Assembly: GCF_024139115.2 (NCBI RefSeq)
Contig: NC_085141.1
Location: forward strand, 404,305,612 to 404,369,611
Direction of reading: 5' to 3'
Length of the DNA stretch: 64,000 bases
Source of the DNA: Armigeres subalbatus
Taxonomy: Eukaryota > Arthropoda > Insecta > Diptera > Culicidae
Shown: positions 57,375-64,000 of the stretch, one piece after another
How positions within the stretch are numbered: the stretch's first letter is position 1
How the letters are laid out: each line of letters starts with the position of its first letter
Translations under genes and position numbers: made by a program
Notes under the pieces: model-generated
The model's database searches: none
What the model saw: only the letters and a program-made list of their open reading frames with translations
What the model was told of the DNA's origin: nothing

Positions 57375-57640
57375 GGGAAATTTCCTGATACACCGACGAA
57401 GTCGGTGCCGACGAAACCAACCGATTTTATCACCGACGAAATCAGGTGTCGATGAAAACAACTGTTTATATCATCGACGAAATCGAGTCAACCAAAGTGT
57501 CGACGAAACCAACTGTTTTTTCACCGACATAATCGGGTATTGTGAAAATCAACCTTCACGAATGCCAACTAAATCTGGTGTCGACCAAATCATTGGTATG
57601 GATAATATATTTAGTGGGTGGCTCTTAGACATTATTTAGA
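57375..57640 (+). repeat. CACCGACGAAATCGG-type array
   Basis: Units such as CACCGACGAAGTCGGTGCCG, CACCGACGAAATCAGGTGTC and ATCGACGAAATCGAGTC repeat with AACCAACCG-type spacers. The related words ATTTCATCGG and GCCGATTTCGTCGGC recur in the opposite orientation at 59596-59693. The pair may be the ends of another foldback element of about 2.3 kb. Confidence 0.6.
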
Positions 57641-58135
57641 TCGACGTATCAAACGATGGATCAAGTAATGTTTATATAGACGATTTAATCGGGATATTGG
57701 TTGATAGATAACAATTGCTTAGAGTTTAGTTTACTTATGAAGCAGTTGTTATTATTGCACCAAGTATTATTTTAAAAATAGGTAAAGTGTGAATATCTTT
57801 CACGTAAGTTTCAAAACTTAGTGCAGTGCGATGGCAAGTATGAGTGTTTTCGGCACTTATTTAACTCACAAGTTTCGACGGGAAATCTTGTTTCCCAAAA
57901 TTAGCCGGAGCGGACAATGGACTCAGAGGACATGGCCAAAATACATCCTGTTATATTATTTTAGTGGGAAAGTTGGTAGGTATACCAATTACCATATCAT
58001 ATACAAAAAACGCGCTCAAAAGTCTCGACAATTTTTGGTTACTTAACTTTAACTGATTTGCTCACTGCAGGTTGCATTCGATTAGGAATCTTATAACATT
58101 GTTTCCTACGGTAAATTGGCCGCATCAGACTACGG
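57641..58135. other. AT-rich noncoding spacer
   Basis: No feature recognised. Confidence 0.4.
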
Positions 58136-58199
58136 GCTCTGAAGCTATGGCTTGTCGTGTCCGGAGGAGACGGCTGCATCCGAATCAGCCATCTCCAGC

Positions 58200-58285
58200 T
58201 GCTGCTCGATCCCCCGAGAGGGTATCCCTGATAGGGTAAACAATCATTCTGTCGAGAGGGTATCCCTGGTAGGGTAAACAATCTG
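58200..58285 (+). repeat. Two-copy tandem repeat of about 45 bp
   Basis: GAGAGGGTATCCCTGATAGG followed by GTAAACAATC occurs at about 58217 and again, with one change, at about 58257. It is noncoding. Confidence 0.75.
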
Positions 58286-58650
58286 CTACTACCACATGGC
58301 TATAATCTCGGCTATAATACGATTTTCGATTCTATAAACTCATAGAAAAGTCTCTGCCAGATTATGGGGGCTGAATGGAACAATTTTGGAAGCCATTCGA
58401 TTTTCAGACAAGAATCAATCTGTAAGTTAATTTTTTTTTTCAAAAATAGTATTTCGAATTGTCGTGTGTATTCGTCTTTAATGTTTATATTAATAAATCT
58501 ACTTTGCGTTTATTTTCCGTCGGCCGTGCGAAAGATAATCATCGACGTCAGGAAAATGACTATCATCTCTGGATCCGACAAATCGTACACTTCAACACAA
58601 GGACCGGGACTAATGCCAACGGCGCGGAGTAGAATCCAGACATACTGGGA

Positions 58651-59477
58651 GCAGTGACAGGAAATGTCATATCGATGTCATGGGACCAACTTGCTAATAA
58701 CTTTTCTCACAAGTCATTTTCAATTATGTCCTTCATATAAACATGTAGCCCTCAAATGACCCGAAAACCTTTTCCAACAGGTAATTTCTCTAAACATGAT
58801 ATTGGCGGCGTGAGAGCCGAATTAGTGTCAGATGACATTACTGCCCATGATCGCATATTTGTAACATTTGCATTTTTTTTCGATTTTGATTTTATTTTAT
58901 AAATCGTTCCAAAATTGTTGGATCTTTAAGCAAGGCCAGATGAAATCAGGAGGTTTGTTCTGAAAAACTTGAAAAAACTACCAAGTTGTTTTGTAACATC
59001 GAGCAAAATGACCGCATAACTGTAACACTGGAGAATTCTGTCGCCTGCATGCCTTGTGTATCGAACAAAAATTAACGCAATAAATTCGTACTCAAATAAC
59101 AAGTAATGTCAATGTTGCTACCAAATAATTCGAAAGTTTTTATATAACTTTTAGCAATTTTTAGAAAATTATTGGGATTTCCATACTTATGCGTATCACA
59201 AACATTATCCTCCCACTTCTCCCATGCCTACTTTTGTCGATTGTTACAAATATGCGATCATGGGCAGATTAATGTCTTGACATTTTGTGACATTTTAATC
59301 TCGCTCTCATGGCTCACACTTTGTATTTAGAACAATGATCTGTCCAACAAGGTTCTAGGACCCTTTAAGTACTACATGTTAATCAAAAAATCCGAACTGT
59401 AAATGAATTTTGGAAAAAGTTATTACGAAATTAGTAATAGCAATGCCATGACATTTTTTTGACATTTCCCATCACTG
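58651..59477. mobile_element. hAT-like non-autonomous element, 8-bp target duplication
   Basis: The ends are CAGTGACAGGAAATGTCA and, in complement, CAGTGATGGGAAATGTCA. The flanking direct repeat is ACTGGGAG (58643-58650 and 59478-59485), exactly 8 bp as for hAT elements. An inner inverted pair around CCCATGATCGCATATTTGTA (58842 and, in complement, near 59240-59262) extends the foldback. No transposase is present. It sits between the two CGACGAAATCGG arrays. Confidence 0.85.
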
Positions 59478-59595
59478 ACTGGGAGGTGAAACAGTCCATG
59501 CACCAAGCCCTGCACTCTCCAGTAAAACTCAACTACCGGCGCTGTCGTTTAAAATCAATCTATTGAACTCGCTATTAAATAAAAATAAATCACCC

Positions 59596-59693
59596 TATTT
59601 CATCGGATTGTGTTTGTTTTCCGTTTAAATCATCCGATTTATTACTTATTTTATTAGATCAAAAACAACCGATTTCATCAGCCGATTTCGTCG
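59596..59693 (-). repeat. CCGATTTCGTCGG-type array (partner of 57375-57640)
   Basis: On the reverse strand it reads GCCGACGAAATCGGCTGATG followed by AAATCGG and ATCCGATGAAATAGGG words. See 57375-57640. Confidence 0.6.
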
Positions 59694-59699
59694 GCTACA

Positions 59700-60560
59700 T
59701 TTTATTATTTATTTAAATCAACATTTATTTATCTACATAATCTTTATAATCGCATAAATAACCACATAACAGTTTTCAAAGCTTACGCAACTATGTACTA
59801 TTTTCTAACACAATAAAATAAGTAATTTCATACCAAAGTACTATTGGGAATTGAAGTGAATGCGCATATTTCGTTTGAAAGAGACAAATGTCGTTTCGCT
59901 TCTATGATTACGAGGTAATTCGTTCCAAATTTTGACAGCACGGGCACGAAAAGAATCTCTCAAATTATTAGAAAGGGCTCTTGGAACAATAAGTAGTAAT
60001 GCTCGAGAAGAGCGGGCAACCTTGAAGAAGTTTCGGAGGTAAATTGGGGGGTCATTTATAATTTTATATGTTTGGATGCATGTTCTTAGCTTAAGATGAT
60101 TCACAAAATCACAACCAAGTAAAGACTTCTTATAGGCAGATATATGGTCATATTTTTTTAGATTGTATGCGTATCTTACAACTGCATTGAAAGCCTGGTT
60201 TAGTTTTTTGAGATTTGCCTTTGATACAAGACCAAACAATATGTCTCCATAATCGAATAGAGGTAAAAGTGACTTGGCGAGTTGAATCCTGATGTGTTGA
60301 GGAGTACAATGCCGCAGCAAAAGTGGGGGTGGAAGGCGTTGTAGACTTTATTGGAAACAGCGTTTGTCTGGTTTGTCCAATTTAAATTTGAATCTATAAG
60401 AATGCCAAGATTTTTAACCACATTAGAATACGTGATGAAATCGTTTCCAACTTTAATCAGAGGAACAAAAGGTAAGGTTGCACGTTTAGTGTGAAAAATT
60501 ATTGTCTGTGTTTTTTCACGTTAAGAATCAGTCCATTCTGTTCACACCACACTAAGATAA
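59700..60560 (-). pseudogene. Non-LTR retrotransposon ORF2 C-terminal region, reverse strand
   Basis: On the reverse strand the frame begins with a VKNLGILIDSNLNWTNQ segment (about 60370-60420), shifts frame near 60310, and continues LAKSLLPLFDYGDILFGLV, AFNAVVRYAYNLKKYDHISA and KIWNELPRNHRSETTFVSFK to a stop at 59841. This order is that of CR1/L2-type or similar LINEs after the RT core. Upstream, KTQTIIFHTKR can be read near 60500. The 3' end is AT-rich with TTTAAATAAATAATAAAATG near 59700-59720. It is 5'-truncated and frameshifted. Confidence 0.75.
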
Positions 60561-60940
60561 TTTGAACATCTTAGTTCATCCGACAAACGATTTCAGATGC
60601 GGTGCTAGGTTCTCCGGAGATGTACATACATTTTTAAATATTTAAATTTTTTTCATTTTCTAGAAAAACTAATCACGATTTAATTGCGTTGAAACAATCT
60701 TTTTTTGTTTATTTTGTTTTCATCGTTGCATTAGAGATCCATTTGAGACAATAAATTAATCTATTCACACCATTTACCGGATGTTGAAAATGGAAATTTC
60801 TACCTGTGCCCTTTCAAATATCGTATTTCATAGAATACTTGGATTCAGAATTTATAACTTCAATAAAACAAAACTTTCCGAACAAATTAAGCAAACCGGC
60901 GTGAACACGTGAACGTGAACATAAACTACTTTGACTAATC
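60561..60940. other. AT-rich noncoding spacer
   Basis: No feature recognised. Confidence 0.4.
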
Positions 60941-60945
60941 CTCAT

Positions 60946-61035
60946 TGAAAACGCGACGTTTCACATTAACCCTTTTATTTTGGGTAAGCGACCCCAAGAT
61001 ACAAAGTGTTAATGTGAAACATCGCGTTTTCCTTT
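60946..61035. repeat. Hairpin with about 24-bp arms
   Basis: GAAAACGCGACGTTTCACATTAAC on the left (about 60947) is matched by its complement on the right with one change (to about 61032). Loop about 35 bp. Confidence 0.8.
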
Positions 61036-61164
61036 CAAATTATGAAAAATATTATTTTTGTTTCAAATTCAAATGAATGGTTTTGCAGCGCGAGCTTTGA
61101 TTTAAAATTTCCATATTGACTAATGAATAAAAATTTAAAAAAAAACTTCTGGAGGCGGATAGAA

Positions 61165-61269
61165 AAGCTGGCGGGCCGATTATGAGGTTATTTTTTACAT
61201 GCCGCGGGCCACAGAAAATGGAGCAGAGGGCCGCATCCGGCCCGCGGGCCGTACGTTGGACAGCCCTGG
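61165..61269 (-). mobile_element. One end of a hAT-like element
   Basis: On the reverse strand this reads CAGGGCTGTCCAACGTACGG followed by CCCGCGGGCCGGATGCGGCC, the widespread terminus of certain hAT elements from general knowledge. The other end was not found, so boundaries and target duplication are unknown. Confidence 0.6.
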
Positions 61270-61274
61270 TCTAC

Positions 61275-62170
61275 CACATCAATTTCTTCATTGTTTATTT
61301 TGATATTTTTCGGTGTGTTCCTATCTGATTTTGGTTCCCTGATCATCACTTGACTCTTTTTCTCGATAATTTCTGGATCTACTTTTCTCAGCTCTTCTTT
61401 AAAAAAAATTATTACTTTTTTGCGTCTTCTACTTTTTCCGCTTTTATTAGTACATCGTCTGTGAAAACTACTATCACTGGTAATTTATCATTGTTGTCAT
61501 CTAACATATCAATCCTACGGCATCTCTTTTTGCCTTTCTCGTACAACAAAGTTGTACCAGAAGGCTATAATTTCACTCCAAAAGTGTGTATGTGTGTAGC
61601 CCATAAATATTTTTTTTTGTTAAACGCGTGATTGACAGATACGAGTGCAACTGGTTTCATTTGACGGAGCAAATTTCCTAGTTGGACACTATTGTTTTTG
61701 TTTTTTAATAAATCAAGCAGTTTGGATAATATTTTCATTTTTTAATCAACAAAAACACAAATGTACATTGAATCATTAATCATTTTAGCCGGGGCGCAAC
61801 CCAGGGTAACCCACGGTAAGTAATTTCTAAGCAACGTACTAGAATTGCACCAAATCTTTTTACCGCCGAAATGTAGGCAATAAGCACTGCATTTACAACA
61901 TTAATTCGAATTCAACATATTGAATCGAGAAAGGCATCATCACCACCGGTGGATAAATTTGGGGTTTTGATTCCCTAAGAACTTTTTGTAGTATGAGGGT
62001 GAATATATACGGGGATAACGGGCATCCCTGTTTTATGCCTTTTGCTTTAATTTTTTACTCCGTACAGACTCCTTTCCACAGTATGCAAGTATTTTCGGCA
62101 TTTAGAGCTTGCATTACTCGGTTTATGATGTGTTGCGGAACTAAAAGCTCTTTCAAAATTGTTGGTACCG
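61275..62170 (-). pseudogene. Non-LTR RT fragment, reverse strand (copy 2, carries an insertion)
   Basis: It matches 56140-56585 of copy 1: CTTTTTTGCGTCTTCTACTT, CATCGTCTGTGAAAACTACT and ATATACGGGGATAACGGGCA. The match is interrupted by a hairpin-tailed repeat at 61532-61964 and resumes at TTTTGATTCCCTAAGAAC. The RT frame is broken by the insertion and by other changes. Confidence 0.8.
61532..61964 (-). repeat. Hairpin-tailed repeat inserted in the LINE copy
   Basis: On the reverse strand it begins CCCCAAATTTATCCACCGGT and ends GGTACAACTTTGTTGTACGA, GAAAGGC and AAAAA. The paralogous site at 56365-56380 (CATCTCTTTTTTGATTCCC) lacks it. The site has six T there, and here five plus four T flank the insertion, so a 3-bp T duplication is likely. 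Length 433 bp; the middle is shortened relative to 52582-53339. Confidence 0.85.
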
Positions 62171-62174
62171 TTGC

Positions 62175-62885
62175 CTCTCCATATCAACTCTCATACAAAC
62201 CTGAAACGACCTGTGTGGTGTGCACGGTAAGCCCCGGTAATAGACAAAACGTGGTGGAGCAAAGCAAAATCAATTTTTTGAACTACCCTAATTATTAGTT
62301 AGCCACCATTAGCTGCCACCGGCATGGGTGTTTACATTCATTCCGCGTTCAGTTTTCCACTTGTTTTTATCGGGCAAAAACAGCAGTTTATATTAAGTTT
62401 TTGCATCAAACAAGTGACTGATTTCAAAAAGTGAAGATAGATCTCAACATTTCTGGCTACTCCGGTCCGGATAGTGTGCGAAAATTTGTTTTTACAATGC
62501 CCTTTACGAAGAAGTAAAGTGCAGTGATAAAACCACCAAATCGCGATGAGCTTTTAAATTGGCACGAAACTGCTGATTTCTGGAATAATGCGAGCCGAAC
62601 TACGTAGGACTCGTGGAAGAAATATGCTCACGGGCATAGTCATTCAATATATGATGCACACCACACAGGTTATTCAAATTACATATTAAACTTTCGTTAG
62701 ACACTATTAGATGCATTCGAATGTTGGTGGGAGATGGGTAGGGGAGGCGCGTGTTGACCAGTTAAAGGTCCGATGCCATTTTGACTGCCATCGTGGCACT
62801 CTTCCAACTATGTCCTTAACTGAACGAGCAAATTTATCTCAAACCCATACCAAAAGATCCTGGTATCAATCATTGGAGCAAAAGG
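62175..62885. repeat. Duplicated noncoding segment, copy 2
   Basis: It matches 56630-57315. Copy 1 has about 55 extra bases at the junction with the RT fragment (from about 56579), and copy 2 has about 30 extra near 62750. Confidence 0.8.
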
Positions 62886-63255
62886 GCCCTTCGGGATTTG
62901 GACACGGAAAATCCGATTCATTTTTTCACTATTTATTACTCACTGCTGTTAAACATTGCGGTTCCGTAAGACTCTCGGTGGCTGTAATAGTGACCAAAAT
63001 TCGACCAATCGCAATGCTGATTTCCAACGATCTTACGTACCAGCTGTCACATTTAATTGATACAATATTGCACGTCAAAATGATACCAAGCTTGCCGCCT
63101 TTTCCAGCACGTGGTATCTGTTATTGTTTATTTTTCATGCACTATGGACCTAAAGAGGTAAGAAACGAATTGTGCAGAATACATTTTCGTTTGTTCAAGC
63201 AACCTGTTACCGAACTGTAATAGGGTATTTTTGGGGATTTCAACTGGATTAGTTG
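62886..63255. other. Noncoding stretch, nothing recognised
   Basis: A 169-codon ORF (62711-63220) starts inside the duplicated segment, where copy 1 is not open, and has no recognisable domain. I do not call it a gene. Confidence 0.4.
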
Positions 63256-63261
63256 CTAATT

Positions 63262-63405
63262 TTCAGGATTTTCGGCTTTCAGTCACATGAAAATGTTGAT
63301 AATTTCAAATCATTGCCAACGTTTCGATCCGGGGGTTTGGATCTTCATCAGGGCTCGAGATTAATCAACCTGTCTATTGAAGTGTGGGTCACACGATGGA
63401 CTGTC
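63262..63405 (+). repeat. Dispersed repeat shared with 7331-7457
   Basis: It runs TTTCGGCTTTCAGTCACATG to GTCACACGATGGACTGTCA. Confidence 0.65.
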
Positions 63406-63590
63406 AGGTGGGTTGGGGTAAACTGCACTAGGTTCATTTGTCCCAGCACCATAAACAAGATGGGTGGGTGGTGAAGAACAGGATGGGCACTACACAGTAA
63501 GTCACTACGATACACTTCTACCATGACCAGCTGTTGCCAGTTGCTGAACTATAAACCCCCGGATCGAAACGTTGGCAATGATTTGAAATA
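63304..63590. repeat. Foldback with 37-40-bp inverted arms
   Basis: ATTTCAAATCATTGCCAACG and TTTCGATCCGGGGGTTT on the left are matched in perfect complement at 63552-63590. The loop is about 210 bp and contains no recognised gene. Confidence 0.85.
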
Positions 63591-63726
63591 GGGTAGATGT
63601 ACCAGTCGTGGTTAAATATAGCACCAGTTGTCACACTAGTGCATTATACACTAAGTAGCACATCATATCACCACAAAATATATTCTGATCAGTGAACCAT
63701 ATATGAAATGAACCATAAAGTGAACT

Positions 63727-63838
63727 CCTTAACCGTGCGGTAAGACGCGCGGCTACAAAGCAAGACCATGCTGAGGGTGGCTGGGTTCGATTCCCGGTGC
63801 CGGTCTAGGCACTTTTCGGATTGGATATTGTCTCGACT
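63727..63838 (+). mobile_element. Feilai-like SINE, 5' part
   Basis: It matches the first 120 bp of 47516-47803: GCGGCTACAAAGCAAGACCA, B box GGTTCGATTCC (63785-63795) and GCCGGTCTAGG. The body and tail are replaced by a CTTCTT tract. Confidence 0.85.
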
Positions 63839-64000
63839 TCTTCTTTCTTCCTTCTTAATTCTCCTTACTTCCTTCTCCCTTCTTCATTCTTTCGTCTTCC
63901 TTCTCCCTTCTACCTTCTTCCTTCTTCATTCTTCCTTCTTCTTCTTTTTTCTTCTTTCTTCTATCTTCTGCCTTCCTTCGCCCTTCTTCTTTTTCCGCCT
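63836..64000. repeat. Degenerate CTTCTTCCTT polypyrimidine microsatellite
   Basis: The stretch to the window end is almost pure C/T, with units CTTCTTTC and CTTCCTTC. It continues past the window. Confidence 0.9.

Noticed and set aside
62711..63220. 169-codon ORF as a gene
   Set aside because: It begins inside a duplicated noncoding segment, its counterpart in copy 1 is not open, and no domain is recognisable.
16800..64000. LTR retrotransposons
   Set aside because: No pair of long direct terminal repeats with a primer-binding site, and no protease or integrase motif, was found in the window.

Overview
This window reads as nuclear DNA from a culicine mosquito, most likely Aedes. The signs are full-length and partial copies of a tRNA-derived SINE ending in GAA triplets (the architecture of Feilai from Aedes aegypti), non-LTR retrotransposons of LOA, RTE, Jockey and other types, many short inverted-repeat elements (MITEs), and very low gene density. 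No name here was confirmed by a database search; family names come from recognised motifs.

Layout. 0-8.8 kb: LINE tails, a PIF/Harbinger-like MITE, a Tc1-like transposase remnant broken by a MITE, a reverse-strand SINE, and a 5'-truncated LOA element flanked by a 100-bp target duplication. 8.8-16.2 kb: mostly single-copy-looking noncoding DNA, interrupted by a 3-kb G/T-only minisatellite (10919-13916) that is open in all three forward frames but is not a gene. 16.2-24.3 kb: a gag remnant, a foldback element with a 9-bp target duplication (17672-20084), a deletion derivative of the LOA family (about 20.4-21.34 kb), and a second foldback region with palindrome arrays. 24.3-35.5 kb: a GC-rich single-copy island, degraded RTE and Jockey copies, a GAGT-type microsatellite and several MITEs. 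35.6-43.3 kb: a nearly complete LOA open reading frame inserted in a MITE, followed by a defective RTE element. 43.3-51 kb: a perfect hairpin, nested inverted repeats, and a second foldback element that contains the same 52-bp satellite as the first and carries a Feilai SINE. 51-52.4 kb: the only convincing host gene, a secreted DM4/DM12-family protein with two visible exons and a plausible TATA/initiator promoter. 52.4-64 kb: a hairpin-tailed repeat family (including head-to-tail copies), two diverged copies of a LINE-containing segment that give a filled/empty site pair, a hAT-like element with an 8-bp target duplication, and a partial Feilai at the right end.

No LINE here is intact. The LOA copies supply a coherent history: one family produced 22-bp, about 63-80-bp and 100-bp target duplications and spawned a short derivative sharing its 3' end. 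The most unusual material is the set of foldback elements whose termini are arrays of short units with the shared pattern CATTtGGC..AA, and the 3-kb GGTTTGGATT array with a higher-order duplication inside it.
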